Assembly (NCBI GenBank): GCA_019614645.1
Contig: JABWDB010000015.1
Coordinates: forward strand, 62,001-126,000
Source: Stratiolaelaps scimitus
Taxonomy: Eukaryota; Arthropoda; Arachnida; Mesostigmata; Laelapidae
Direction of reading: 5' to 3'
Length of the DNA stretch: 64,000 bases
The notes under the pieces: generated by a model
Told to the model about the DNA's origin: nothing
Databases searched by the model: none
What the model saw: only the letters and a program-made list of their open reading frames with translations
Translations under genes and position numbers: made by a program
Shown: positions 45,096 through 58,003 of the stretch, in pieces
Layout: each line of letters opens with the position of its first letter
How positions within the stretch are numbered: position 1 is the first letter of the stretch

Positions 45096-48000
45096 TAACC
45101 CGTCCACCGCCGAACAATAACAACCATCCAGCCCAAAAATGACCACCACCAACACGGGCATATAGTGAAGTGTCGACTGTGGGCCGAATCCCTGTATATG
45201 CTTGACAACAAGTCGCGTTTTCCTCCGCGCCTAAAATCGTTCTGTCACAGCGATTGCAGTGCCGGCTCCACCCAGCTGAAGGCAGCTCTCGACGACCCAA
45301 AGTGGAGTGCTTTGCGGAAAATAAATGAGTTGCTCCTTATTTGGTCAAAGTGACAACAAGAAATACGCCGGCAGTAAGCAGCATCTACGATATGACAGGG
45401 GAGAGAAGGGGAGGAATAAGGTTTGAGCGACAAGAGCCTCAGGGCCACCGACTGTGGTGTCCGTAGCGTTCTGTGTGGATGTGTTCTACATCTATTGTTA
45501 CCAATTCTCATGCGGAATAATAACATCTAATCGTAACGGAACGACGAGTCTAACCGCTGATACCAGCATCCGCCCATCGAGCGGACGGCATTTCCATGCA
45601 TTACAGAGATCATGCATCCAGGAATAATTAGGGAAATCATTCTCGGTGTATACGATTGCGTGCCGGCCGTGAACAGGGGTGAGGCCCGTATTACCCTGTC
45701 GGTAAACGCTCTAACATCTGACCAAGCGGAAAACTGATCTGAAAAATCATCTGACTCTAAACGAAGACTGATACCGCATCTCTTCTCACCTGTCGGTGCC
45801 ACCCGACAGCGAACATCGTATTTTACTTGAGTATTATTTATCAGTTTGATTGTGAAATATATGAATGATAATAATAATAATACTTTTTTTGGTTTGGCAC
45901 TATTATGGTAGTTGAAACACGGAAAACCCTATCCCGCTAACAATGCCTCAATAGGATCATCGTTTAGCTATTCAACCACGGGCTCCAATCTGACGTTATC
46001 AACCAAGTATGTCTGTCATGTAAATATTGACTTTAATTTCTAGGAACAACCACCACAACCACCACCCATCCATCCATCGGTGTTATTTCTTCTTTATTTC
46101 CGTTCGTCTCCTTTGTTTGTTCAGTGAGCTAAAAAAAAGGCTCGCTTCTTCGATAACTGCTGCACCTGGGAACTCTTGTCCGCAAGGGCTGCACGCCCGT
46201 TAGCCCGTTCCCAGGCGAAGAAGTGACGCGACCCAATCCGTAAAGAACTCTCTTTCTCTCTCTCTCTCTCTCTCTCGATTTCTGTGTTTATACTTCTGTG
46301 TAAGCCTGTTGCTTGTTGTATACGCCTGGTCGCCCTGTATGTCAGCAGAAAGCAGCGTGGCCGGCTGCTGTACGCGTACCCGAAGCGAACCGAAACGAGG
46401 CCGAATGGAAGCCCTGGTAGGAACCCCAAACAGAGCCGATACGAAGGTGCGTACATTTCGCAATTCGAGTGAACAAGATCAGCGAAGGCACCCGCACTGC
46501 CGGCAGCTGTAACAATAACAACAGCAACAACAGCAGAAGGGGCAGCAACAAAAGAGACCCAGCGGGTCAGCTTCCCAAGATGGATCGGAAGAGTGGTCTC
46601 TGGTTTGGCTGGCGGCACAAAAGCTGCACGGTGCAAGCGCTACCGCCTGTTGCCCGCCGCAGGGAGGGGATGTCCGCCAGATCCTGCGTCTGCCCCTAGG
46701 GAGAGTGAGCTGAGGCCTCGACTGGTGGCTGCTGTCTCTTATCGGTCTGTCCCGGGAACCTTGGGATATCGGGAGGGAGAATCTTGCGGCGGGTAGCAAG
46801 AGGATCTTCAGAGGATCGGGGCTGAACCGCCTGGGGGACGACGAACGAGCGTGGGTCGAGGCCAGCCAGCAAAAGCCGAGATGTCTGCTTCAGCGTGGAC
46901 CACACCAGCCGCATAGCCTCTCACATGTGAACCAGCCTCCGTAGCATGCCTGAAAGATGCCCTTTGGGAGATCCGTCAACGAAATAAAAGGTCCCAACGC
47001 GCGGGACGGCGACCGACACTGGAGGCCAAGGGACGACCGAGCTTCCCTTCAGACGCTTCGGGCCCTACTCGAGAGTGCGCCGTTCACTGGCCGTTTCCAA
47101 GACCTTATTCCCAAAATGTTCCCCAATCCACGAGGGCAAATCTGCCCCAATAAAAGCGGTCAGCGGGAAGAGTTTACGGGGTGATGACGATAGGGGGTGC
47201 GCTGTGGTGGTTGTGGTGGTATTGTACAAGGAAGAATATGTATTTTTCGAAGGGAACTTGTGGATTCGTTGCCTTTGTGGACCCATATGGTGGTGATACG
47301 TCGGTGACTGGTGCGGTTCGAAGAGAAGAGGACAGTCTGAAATCGATGGGGTAGAAGCTGATGGTTTGGCGTGCAAGAGCAGTCTGTGTGCTCGGTGTGT
47401 AACGGCCACTGATTGTATGTGTGCACCCTATCCGAATGGGTGCCTTTGGCGGTGCGTGGGTGGACATGTGTCTCGTGGTGGAGTATATGTGTGCGGGAAC
47501 GTGCTTGGCCCGCAATGGGATATATGGTGGTATCTTTCGGTGGAGCCTCTCTCTCGCTCTCCCCCTCCCTCTCTCTCTCTCTTTCTATTTCTTCCACAAG
47601 AACCACACAGTCATCGAATGCGAGACCCGCAGCTGGATGCCGGCCCAGTATAGCAGCCACCAATGGCGCCGTGGGCCGCCAGACCAAGTTGTGCCGGGCC
47701 AAAGCTTCGGGCCAAACTCTAACCCTCGCGTAGCCGCAGAAGCAGCAGCCAATCAGTGCCTGCTGGCTACCGCGAAGCCGCCAGACAGCACTCTGGCAAA
47801 ATCGTTTTTAGCTGAAGAAGCAAAGACGAATCGTCTCTCATCTGTTACGCGAGCAGGCGCAGCGTCGTCGCGCGTCGCTATGAGATGCGGTCCGCTTCGA
47901 GCAAATGAGAAAAATGCGACATTTCATTACTAGCGTGGCCTGGTGTCGCCTCCCCGCGCCGCCGAGGACCTGCGCGTCTATCAGCCGACCAACCGAACAA

Positions 48001-48525
48001 CGAGCGGCGACTAGCTTCCACTGGGCGACTAGTGACTGCCAGGGTTGCAGTGGTTGCAGGCCACCACCGGCAGCGTCACCGCAATCGTGGCCATGTCCGT
48101 CTTCCTCGTCGTCGGCTGTTTCCTCTTTGTTCGTCGGGAATCCTTCGAAGCCGTCCATGCCCGCTCTTGCAATATTTTCTGTTCTTGAAAATCGATCTTT
48201 CGGCGAACGACGAACGGGGTTCGAAACCCCCCGTACAGTTCTCCCTGTCCCTTGTTGGGTTCTGGCTGCTCTGCAACGAAACGGCGCAGGGAACAAAGGG
48301 AGACGCGAGGAAAGGCGAACGGGCCGGCGTTGCGTTGGGGCCCGGGAGAACCCGACGAACGATGGCTGGCCGCCGCGTTGCGTAGACTCATGGCTTTTGT
48401 CAGGGGCCGGCTGGAGCTGGCTGCTGACTGGTAGCCACGCGCCGGCTGGTAACCTCGCCGGGCGCTCTATTCAGACAACGAAGAAGAATTCAGGTTATTT
48501 AGCCGTTCGAACGAACAGTGACTAG
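45096..48525. other. Mostly GC-rich unique sequence, no gene recognised
   Basis: CT tracts lie at about 46248-46277 and 47550-47584. Long overlapping frames on both strands (up to 206 codons at 47905-48525) reflect few stops in GC-rich DNA. None carries a motif, and frames on opposite strands are equally long. The compositional shift would suit a promoter or 5' exon region, but no transcription or splice evidence can be read. Confidence 0.45.
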
Positions 48526-49269
48526 TCAGAAGAAGGGGGACGTGGCATTTGTGGATAGACGGGGGCGGGCGGGGGGGGGGTGCTGGGATGACGGCAGTGG
48601 CCGGAGACCGTGGGGGAGTCGAACGCGAGGCGAATGAAGGATGATGCAGTTTGATTTATCTCTTTTGCACATCCCAGCTTCAGATTCACCCTTTTTTTTC
48701 TATCTAGTCTCCTATTTCTAGTTCTCGGATGGGCGAGCGGACGCTTCCTCTCGGTTCGAGCGTTCGGCCCACGTTTTCCAAGTCTGGTCCGCGGCGCGAT
48801 TAGCGTTGTAGCTTCGTAATTGAAGATAATAATAATAATATGAATAATATGAATAATAATAAAAATACTATGAAGAGTGTTACGAACGTGGGACATCGTT
48901 TTGAAGAACGAAAAAACGATAACGACGCGCTAATCGTTTTTATGATGAAGAAAAAAAATAGCTCTGAGTAGGGTAGAGATTGACTTCCAGCGTAAACGAT
49001 GACCGGTAAACGCCGCTGACCACAAGGAACAATCTATTCATCGGTCAATTCATTCTTCGTGATTATCATAATTATGTTTCAAGTTAGTTTGTACAGCACT
49101 TCGTTGTAGGTAAAGCAATATCTATATATATATATTGTTCAGCAACCATCTATAGGGTCTTGACAACTGTGACTAAGAAGACTAGAACGTAGAGGTGGTT
49201 AGAATCTCATCCACACTGAGGTCTCACCCAATGTGACCGGTATCCGATTGTGCATGAGCGATTTCTCAC
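48526..49269. other. No recognised feature
   Basis: G run at about 48567-48579, an AAT-rich patch at 48826-48870 and a short TA tract at about 49121-49133. Confidence 0.5.
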
Positions 49270-49488
49270 ATGGATGAGATTACTTTCCCGGAGAAAACAT
49301 ACACTTCTCTGTTTAGCCTATCCAACTGGCACGATCAACCAACGAACGCCTCGCTCGCAAATCGAATTTCAGTTTCTCAGGTTAGGCCTCAAACAACTAC
49401 CACAACGGAACTTTCGGACCACCATTCCCTGACCGGTGACCATTATGAGATCATCACCCGCGTCATCTGTTCCGTCAGCGAGAGATGA
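49270..49488 (+). CDS. Candidate ORF or exon, unidentified
   Basis: A 72-codon frame of protein-like composition (MDEITFPEKTYTSLFSLSNW, then QTTTTTELSDHHSLTGDHYE) with two possible N-glycosylation sites. It could be an extracellular N-terminal exon, but no transmembrane segment, domain or partner exon is visible. Little more than composition supports it. Confidence 0.18.
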   Translation: MDEITFPEKTYTSLFSLSNWHDQPTNASLANRISVSQVRPQTTTTTELSDHHSLTGDHYEIITRVICSVSER

Positions 49489-52214
49489 GAGGCTGCGGGG
49501 GGGGGGGCGTAACAACGACTCTCTGTTGTGACGTGTGTATATTATATAATACAATTGAGGCTGGGCCAGTGTCGAGTCCCTGGCGCCGGATAAGACAATG
49601 AACACGAGGCAGGAATAGCTGTGCGAGTAGGGTGTACGGGTATATGCATCAACTGTATCATATGGTCTCCATTAGCGTTTATCAGCAACAGCCATCAAGC
49701 CGCTACCCGGATGATCAAGTATTTCATCGCGGGATGTCCCTCGCTCAACCAAGCAACCAACGGCCCGACCGTCGATTCGGCAGGCAGCTCCGCGTGAGCT
49801 ACGAGCAGGCGCGACGGCACCGCTGAGTCGGGTCCTGACCATCACTCGTCATAAGCCGTCTTGTACCCTTGTTGTCGACCGGCCGTGCCCATGCATGCCC
49901 GAGACTCCGTTCCGTCATCGCGCGACCACCGCTTGCCTCCCTTTCGAATCTCTCTCGAATTCTCTCTATTTTTTCTCTCTCAAATCCTCTCCCTTTATCT
50001 CTCTCATGCTCCCGCCCTTCCATAACGTGCGTGCGACCACACGCACTGCGCACATGTGAATACGCTGGGATATCTACGCACAATTATTGCGCACAGCCTT
50101 CTGGCCCAACTGGAAGGAGACGTCGGCTTGGACGCTTGAGGACGGGTTGAACTACTACGATCCCCACCGCTGCCATCATACTGGCCGACCCCGGTGGCCC
50201 GGTGCGGCCATCGTCGCCGCTCACCGCCGCTGCTCACCCTATATCTTTACGTCCATTATGGCCGTACTCATCATTAGCATTAGCGAGCGAGCGAGTGAGT
50301 GAGACCTCGCCGACGAGACTCGCTCGAGGAGACCACGGCTAGCCACGGCTCTGGCGTTCGAATGCGTTCACACCCGCTCATCCTCGGAATCATTCGCATA
50401 TCATACGTCACGTTGCCCCGTTCCTCATAACGCGATCTCCCGCATCGCGGCCCTCGCAATTGCGTTAACAGATGCTGTTGCTATGCGCTGCTGTCGGCCG
50501 CGGGTTTGCCACCGACCATCACGTCGTCCAGGGTGTAGAGGAATGGGGCTCCGTTTCCTCTCCATGTTAAGGACCGCCCTGGTTGGTTGGTTGGTTGGTT
50601 GGCTGGCTAGCTCGCCGGGTGCCGTTGATCCCCACTGGGCAAGCGTGCTCCGACGGCGACCATCCTCTCAAAATTCGCCGGGCTTTCGGCTAGCATATCG
50701 TATCAACTCCTATCAAGTAGTACCTACCGGGACACTTGTACTTTATGGATCCATTTGAGTCAAGCGCAGAGAGTGGCCCGGCCGACGCAAAACACATAGC
50801 GCCAATGTCCTTGTTACATATTGCACAAACTCCCGAGGACACTGCATAGTTATGAACGGCCAGCCGCAGACAGCTTTGTTGGGTGCCGAATGGATGATGG
50901 GCGGCCGCCTGTTACGATGCAGCGTAAGGCTATACGAGTCAGCTTCTGTTGTTACGGCAAACGTGTGCAACGTCATACAGAGATGGTGTACATTTAGTAT
51001 TAGGTGTCCGTACAGGTCTCACTTAGCACGCTGACAGCCTGCCAGAGTACTAACCCCCTGCACCCCGCTGGGAGTTGTGTCACATCGAGTCGGTCGGACG
51101 GACGGGGTTGAACTAAGTAGAAAAACTATCACCAGAGCAAAAGTGTCTGCAATTCGCTTGTGTGAGACACAATGTCGACCAGCGGTGTACGCACGGTATT
51201 TAAGTACGCCGGAGAGGATCATAGCTAACCTAGTGTGTAAATACGAGAGAGCCTTATATCTCACTTGTAACGTGGTGGGCAGATATGTGTGCATTGCCTA
51301 ACGGATGCATCTCGGGATAGCCCTGCTGGGATGGCGTCAACTTGCCAAGAATACCTTGCTATACGCGTTTGATTCCCGCTTAATCCGCTTTTTGTTCAGT
51401 CGATACGTCAAGCTGCAGGTGTAATAAAACAACGTACCGATTCACACCATGTTCGTACGAGCATATGTGTACTGTTATTGCCATATTATTAGTAGTATTG
51501 CCCCGCGTGATTTGCTCAGCGCGTTGTTCAAGATCCATACACGTCTCGGTATCGTTTGCGTCACTCAAAACCCTTGAATTCCTCTCCGACCTCACGCACT
51601 GTGTATGTCTAGTTGGATACTGTAAACAAATGACTCATAAATATTCACATTGACTGTGCGAATCGATTGCCGACAGAGTTAATTGGTTTGTGATGATAAT
51701 CGTCGATTAACATTTTGCGAAGGACGCAGGTCTGAAGTTTCACAACTGCCTGAATAATCGTGTCGGTCGTTAATCAGCCGAATTTGCTGAACAAATTACT
51801 CGATTTTAAGGCAACGAGAAGAGGTGAAGAGGTGCTCCTCATCTCAACTAGTTTGCTGCTCCGAATGTTCTACATATCCGAAGCACCTAATTAGACAACA
51901 AAGAATAAACATTTGATTAAATCTAAAAAAAAAAGACTGTGACATTTTATGCTGGTTTGACTAAAGAAAAAGTACTTGTATGAAAATTATAAGTTCGACA
52001 TCTTCTGACCAAAAGCTTAATGAAATATATCTTGGGTATATTTTGACTAAGGGTAGAGTGTAAGGGGTATCATTTAGCCATGGTAAAATATAGCGGGGCT
52101 CATGCGTAGTTTGCACGCAAACATGTGCCGTTCAACGTTTCCAGATTATCCCTGTGGGAATATTTCGTTAGGGCGAACTCTGTTAATGCCGACTTGTGAG
52201 CTAGACGCTAACTA
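49489..52214. other. No recognised gene
   Basis: A G run lies at about 49498-49508, a CTCT-rich patch at 49945-50010, and a (GGTT)n minisatellite at about 50580-50603. Short frames have no motif. Confidence 0.45.
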
Positions 52215-52440
52215 TTAACAGGAACCAGTATTTCGGGTGCGGATGAACAGGGCGTTTTTGTTTTCAAGCGAATTCATGTCCTGACTTAAGATATGGACCA
52301 TGTGGACGGATGCGAGGCATTCAATGAGGGGCATTTCGGCATCATTACACTTACGTGTAGAAGGGAGCATCCACTCCTCCACAAGGCCACGGCAGGATTT
52401 CGACCTGCGAGCTCGGACACTTGCCTCTAAGCCTTCACGC
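52215..52440 (-). mobile_element. tRNA-derived SINE-like head, unknown family
   Basis: On the minus strand there is an A-box-like GGCTTAGAGGC (52422-52432). About 25 bp further is a perfect T-arm, GCAGG-TCGAAAT-CCTGC (52392-52408), containing a B-box-like GGTCGAAATCC. The acceptor stem cannot pair, so it is not a functional tRNA. The following body to 52215 matches no other repeat here. Confidence 0.5.
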
Positions 52441-53944
52441 ATTCATATATTAATTGACCACTCCTGTTGACGGCACATTGTCTCCATCATTTTCACTTGA
52501 TATTGGCTGCGCTGTTGGTTATTAGTTTGTTTATACCGTGTATATTCGCAGCGGACCAGGAATTAATTATCCACGTTCAGACACTCCTCCAATTGACCAA
52601 TATAGTATTTCCATAATAGCAATTATGCTATCATAGTCGGCCCATCTGTTGAGATTATGTCAAATCCTCACACACTACTCGAGGTTATTTTAAGTTTTCA
52701 TGCGCACTATCATCTGCCGAAAAAGACCTTCAAATGATCTCCAGCATTCGCTGCCTCATCTGCAAACGCGACTTTTCTTCCTTACGTGCGGTGAGCTCAA
52801 CTAGCTCAAACGTATCCGTCGGTTTTCAAGCCCAGTCCACTAATAGAGCCCTAACAACTCGTTCGTCAAAACTACTTATTGAAAATATCTACATACTTTC
52901 ACTACGGCCTGTTCCCAGCCGACGGAAATCCTTGCAGGTCCTTGACGATTTTTAACTCGTGACGCCTCTCCTCACCGAGAGACGCCTCTCCATTGTTTCC
53001 CGTGGCCAGATGGATGTCACCTGCTACCCGGTAACCGGCAACACCTACAGGCACGCCTACAACAGCCGGCCGGCCGGTACAGTTTGCAGATCCTTGGGGA
53101 GCAGCCCATCCGGTTCTTCTCTTTCTCTCTGGCTTCTCTTCGTATGCTCTTTTCGTACACGGGTGCCGCTCAACGTCCCCCGACGCTCACTAGGTTCAGT
53201 CGCCTGCAAGGCCGGCTGCTTGGTCGGCATGTTTGCTACCAGGACGTTCATTCAGCCTTCGTCCTGCCGGCGGGCGTTGGCACTGAAACTCGGGGATCGA
53301 AGGGCCGGTGCCGGCAATGGCGGCTTGGGCCCTCGGTATCTCGTCCGCCACAGCCATCCTCTAACTCGTTGTTGACGTTGCCAGCGAAACTAGCAAACGG
53401 CAACCAGAGGCCGGCCGGCACGCGGAGGATGTTCCCCCTCCGTTCCAAACGGCCAAACAGACGCTCGGACGCTCGGTACGAACCATAATATATATATGCC
53501 GTCCATGGAAACGACCCGCCGCGATGGGACTGGCTATGTTCATCCCTTCTGACGGTTCCGTTTCTCTGGCCTGGCCGCCTTCCTGCTACAGGCGTCCGAG
53601 GCGCCGGCGACTCGTACGTTCTATACGCTGGTACCGTACATTGCGCGTGGATAGGCTTCCCCGTCATGTACCTTCCCGTCGGCCTGCTTCGTCCTGCTAG
53701 GCGTTCGAGTTATTCAACAGCGTAGGTGTGCCGTCACCTTGCACACGTCCGCAGAGAACTTGCCTGGCAGAGATGCAGTGCCCCCGTTGGCGACGTTCTC
53801 CCGTTGGACTTCGGGTGTGCCTGACCGAGTCGCTGCATTCTCTACGCACACTTACCTGTCTCAACGTCGGCTACATATGCATTTCGTATGGCGTTATTCT
53901 ATCCTTCGTTGTCTGCCTTTGATTTCGTGGGGCTGGCTGTGTCC
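52441..53944. other. No recognised feature
   Basis: AT-rich to 52900, then GC-rich. Overlapping frames at 52959-53667 on both strands carry no motif. A short TA tract lies at about 53489-53498. Confidence 0.45.
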
Positions 53945-54017
53945 GGCCTGATCTCGGCTAGGCGCGCCTGCGAGGTAGCGCCTCAACCCAGCAGATGCGC
54001 CTAGCCGAGACCAGGCC
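53945..54017. repeat. 21-bp inverted repeat (hairpin)
   Basis: The arm at 53945-53965 (core TCTCGGCTAGGCGC) pairs with 53997-54017 with one mismatch and leaves a 31-nt loop. It directly precedes an S3 fragment. Confidence 0.92.
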
Positions 54018-54044
54018 GATGCCTCGGTTACCCATTCGCTGACG

Positions 54045-54106
54045 CGGGCTTAAGAGAGCTTAAGCATTGTGAAATTGCAGCTCTTTTAATAAACCAATAA
54101 AGCAGT
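54045..54106 (+). mobile_element. SINE family S3, 3' fragment
   Basis: TTAAGAGAGCTTAAGCATTG, TGAAATTGCAGCTCTTTTAA, TAAACCAATAAAGC. This is the S3 3' end on the plus strand without the head. The CTTTACC tail is not preserved. Confidence 0.85.
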
Positions 54107-54647
54107 TATCCCCAGCACGAGGCCCCCTTCGTGTATTCTATTTTGAAGGTCGATTTAAACTGGCGTTTCTTGGACCTTCTTTTTTTTAATTGAACTTTCT
54201 GAAAAGGTGAAAAACAGCCTTTTGCAAGGTATCTGATTTCACTACAGTCCATATTTTCTCCACGTGACAAAGAACTGTTGGAAGCCTATCGAAGAAATTG
54301 CTGTAAGTCGCTGGGGAATAGATCTATATAGTTGGAAGGGTCCACCCACCAATTCGGATTCACTTCACTGACTCGAGTCATCGCAAGCGACAGGTAACGC
54401 GACATGGTTTATTGTATGACTCAAGAAGCACTTTCATCCTTCTTCCCGAAATGGGGCGGTTTCGTTTCAACATGATTCACTTTTGAAATACCAAACTACT
54501 TGCATAATACTCGCCCTATTTTAATGGATACAAATTTACAAACGGAATTTCAGTTGTACAATGCTTAAGTTCTCTTAGTAACAAAAAAAATAGAAAACAG
54601 TGCTTAAGACATCGTGGAACGAAGTACCTTGAATTCGTCGATTACCT

Positions 54648-54692
<45 letters not shown>

Positions 54693-56699
54693 AAAGCACT
54701 CCCCTGTTATTGTACACCGCGCGGGTCATAGTTCGTGGGCGATGAATCAAGCACCGAATCCACATCGTCTCCTTGTGTTATTTTTGAGCAAAAAATTTCC
54801 TACCCTTTCGTTTTGCTACATTCATCAACAAATGGTGCCCCAATGCGTCTGCTAATGCGAAACCCCAGCGTAGACCGTTCTCGTGCTTTTATCGCGAAGC
54901 GTGAGGCCATGGCCACCGTCTGAACCAAAAACCTCCTTCATTTCGCGATATTTCGGTCGTTTGTGTTGCTCCGCCAAACTTGGCACTGCTTCCGATTATC
55001 GGGCAGGTTGCGTCCGCCATGACGAGACTAGGGTCCGCTCGCGAGACGGGGCCATCTCTCAGCCGACGGTTGCCCAGCAGACCTCGGCGACAACGTTGTG
55101 CGGCAGAGTGTAGTTGGTTGGCTGAGTAGAGAACAGCTGTGGCCGACGAAGTGAAGTCGCCTTTACGCTAAATATAGAACCCGTTTTTATGGCGTTCTTT
55201 CTTGCCGTAGCCGCGCCAAGTAGAAACTGTTAGCTGATTGTTACTTGAATCTCTGTTCTCTACATATAATGTAGCTGTTGAAAAACATGGTGCCTTCATG
55301 TATCACTCTGCTGAGCTGGCGCACACCAGTGAAACGGAATCCTTGGGGAGGATGTACCTGACTCCAGCAAGATATCGGAACTGGTGACGTTCCTTACAGT
55401 GTCTACATTTGGGGTCGACATTGAGCGACAGGTCGAGGATGAACGTGAATTGTTTTGTACTTGTCTTCATTGGCTTGCATGAGTGCATCTAAGGGATGCA
55501 TAAGATGCAAGGGCCACATAGATGGCAACTGATAGTCACACTTCAACTTGCCCACGCAAAGAGCAACAAAGAGTTCCTCATCGAGTTTACACTCATAGAT
55601 GGCCTAATAGATACATTATTATTGTCAAGACATGAAGTCGTGTATGCGTGTGTGTTTCCTTAAGCAAAACAACAAATCCTGTATTTAATCTTAAGTTAAC
55701 TTGCCTCCCTGGGGAGACACATCGCTCATTGTTGATCCCACCAATTTTGCAGTATGTATGAGAAGAAGGTATTTGTTTATCTTGGAATCGGTTCGAAACC
55801 TGGCTCAGCTCCCGGTGTCAATGATACGGCAATAGTTCCGGGTAGTCCCGCAACTCCTCTATAGCTACTGTGTATTACTCTCGCAGGTTACACCGGCATT
55901 AGGTCCCGCATGGTCCTGTCTTCGCTGGCGATAGTCTTGCCCCAGGCTTCCCCAGAGGGTGTTCGCTGGTAATGGATCTCCCCCCCCCTCTCTGGGTTCC
56001 GCAAACGGGTACGCCGCTATGTGTCCCCTAAGCGTGGAAACCCCTTCCGCCATCAGGTTCGTCTACTCCTGTACATACACCTACATTGCCCATTTTTTTT
56101 GCCCTCCGACGACCGGTATAGCAAACGACCACGTTTTATATATGGATTATCAGTGGCGTGAATCCGTCCAAATGCATCTTGTCGGTCCCATGCAGAAGGC
56201 TGGCATGGGACGGCGGCATGCTTAAAGAACATACCACAGTAGGCAATCTGAAACGAGCTAGGGAGTACGGCCCGAACAGCCGGACTAACTATTCAACAAT
56301 ATGTCCAACGCGCCAGGAGTCTATTAGTTTAGCCTAATCGGCACCATTTCTTAATCAACAGCGCAGAGTGGGAAGTGACTGAAAATGACTGTACCATTTA
56401 TAACTGACGAGATCATAAATAGAGAGTTCTAAAAGAGTATAAAAAATGCTAACATAGTTTATATGGTTTTGGACAGTTTGCCCGTGATAAAATCGATAAC
56501 GACATTCCCAATTGGAAACCTTGAGTTATTGTTGAATACGTTTATGCTAGCGGCGAGCTGAATCGTGAAGTCCACAACGAAGTTCATTAGGTTCCTTTTA
56601 AAACAAGTTCTTACACCGAGGCTGAGAGGGAGAGGCTGTGGGCTGACTTTTTGCCTGGTGTTGCTTGCACACTTCAGTGCGATAGATCGGGTTAGTTGT
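54107..56699. other. No gene; S3 trace and a TA tract
   Basis: At 54530-54585, ACAATGCTTAAGTTCTCTTA and its surroundings are a minus-strand S3 remnant. A TA tract of about 42 bp lies at 54650-54691. The remaining sequence is unique and no frame carries a motif. Confidence 0.5.
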
Positions 56700-56845
56700 A
56701 ATAACTTTTCCGGGCTGACTCACAGCAGACATTTATTTAAGCTCCACGATACAACTGCTTTCGGTATTGCTTCGTACGACGGACCCCCACTCAAATGCAA
56801 ATATGCAACGGTGGGGATCGAACCCGCGCATATTCGTTTGGAAGA
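56700..56845 (-). mobile_element. SINE family S1, copy including B box
   Basis: The minus-strand reading holds a perfect B box (GGTTCGATCCCC, about 56814-56825). It continues ACCGTTGCATATTTGCATTT, GGGGGTCCGTCGTACGAAGC, AATACCGAAAGCAGTTGTAT, and CTGTGAGTCAGCCCGGAAAA. The hairpin is reduced to four pairs. The head is present but its A box is unclear. Confidence 0.8.
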
Positions 56846-57149
56846 CCTTTTTCCTAACTAGGGTCAACCCCCTTGTGACTCTGACACCCTTCTTACTTGC
56901 ATGTGCGGCGTGTACGGTGAAGCTTCGCAGGGAGCTTCGCTATTGAATAGTAGAGGGTTCGTAGTGTAGCGCGCGTGGCCAGGCTTCAAGTTTGCTGTAC
57001 AGGTCTTGAGTCATAGAATCGTAACATTTCCTATGAACTTCGAATTAACCCTTAGGAGAATATATATATGCAGCGGGCGGGGCTGGTCGTGCCAGGTACC
57101 TTCAATGGGAATCACGTTACGTGGGGGTCCAACATGACCAATAGTAAGG
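56846..57149. other. No recognised feature
   Basis: Unique sequence; the 5' boundary of the next LINE fragment is not defined. Confidence 0.4.
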
Positions 57150-58003
57150 GACGGCGCTCCTAGGGTGGGAGTCTACACCAGCGGCCACGGATCTGTGGGT
57201 GGTGAAGACCCAGACTGCCCGCTTCCGCCAGGGCTACTCGTCCACCGTGGACCTCACCTTAACCTCTGCGGACGTCCTCCCTCGAATTGCCGACCGAAGG
57301 GCTGGCTGGGATTCCGGCTCCTTCTCCGACCACGCTTTTATCAGCTACTCAATAACCCCGGCGGATAGATCCCGGGAGGCTGTAGAGCGAAATTGCTCAT
57401 TGGGGGGCCGCTCTACCCGAAGAACTTACTGCTTACTCCGCCGAAGCAGTCTCAACGATTCTGGAGGACGCCTGTCTTGTAAGGACTCCGGGGCCCTCAA
57501 GCAAGGACGCCGAAGTTTGTGGTGGAACAAGCATATCGCCCCGGCCCGGAGGAAGTGCCACCAGATCAGCAGTGCGAGGTGCTCAAGAGGGAGATCGAGA
57601 AGAGCAAGACGAAGGGCTGGCGACGACTCTGCCAGGAGGTCAACTCCGACCCCTTCGGGCAGGGCTACAAGGTTGTCGGAAAGAAGCTCCGCCACTCCAT
57701 CGCCGAGCTCCCGTCAGATGTAGCTCAGGTCACGATCGGAGCGTTGTTCCCGACCAGGCACCAGGCCCCACTAGCGCGAATCGCGGGAAGCGACAGACTA
57801 CCCTCCGCCAGTCTCGGATGAGGATTTCAAGAGGGTACTTTACAGAACCAAGACCAGGAAGGCGCCGGGACCGGATGCGGTCTCCTCTTCTGCTGTCAAG
57901 TTGCTCCTTCGGGAACACGCGGCGGTCTTTAAAGGGACGGTCGATGGCATCCTGAGAACAGGCCCCTTTCCACAGAAATGGAAGGAAGCCAAGCTGGTCC
58001 GAG
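57150..58003 (+). pseudogene. LINE ORF2 fragment: endonuclease end, linker, RT start
   Basis: The first frame has GYSSTVDLTLTSADVL and then SDHAFISYSI (57230-57355). These are the last two conserved blocks of the apurinic-type endonuclease (a T-D-LT block and SDH). WWNKHIAPARRKCHQ (about 57520-57565) starts the linker. After a frame change comes LKREIEKSKTKGWRRLCQEV, then NSDPFGQGYKVVGKKL (57570-57690). From 57796 a clean frame reads PPVSDEDFKRVLYRTKTRKA and PGPDAV (RT motif 0/1), then PFPQKWKEAKLV at 57965-57998. There the homology stops abruptly. The order is that of R1/jockey-type ORF2. Frameshifts and truncation make it dead. Confidence 0.8.

Noticed and set aside
46469..46560. CAA/CAG-rich patch that could encode an Asn/Gln-rich protein region.
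   Set aside because: A stop occurs in or near each usable frame and there is no larger coding context.
47160..48525. Cluster of frames up to 206 codons on both strands.
   Set aside because: They overlap one another on both strands and none shows a motif; explained by base composition.
52380..52440. Candidate tRNA gene with perfect T-arm.
   Set aside because: The acceptor stem does not pair and no anticodon arm is convincing.
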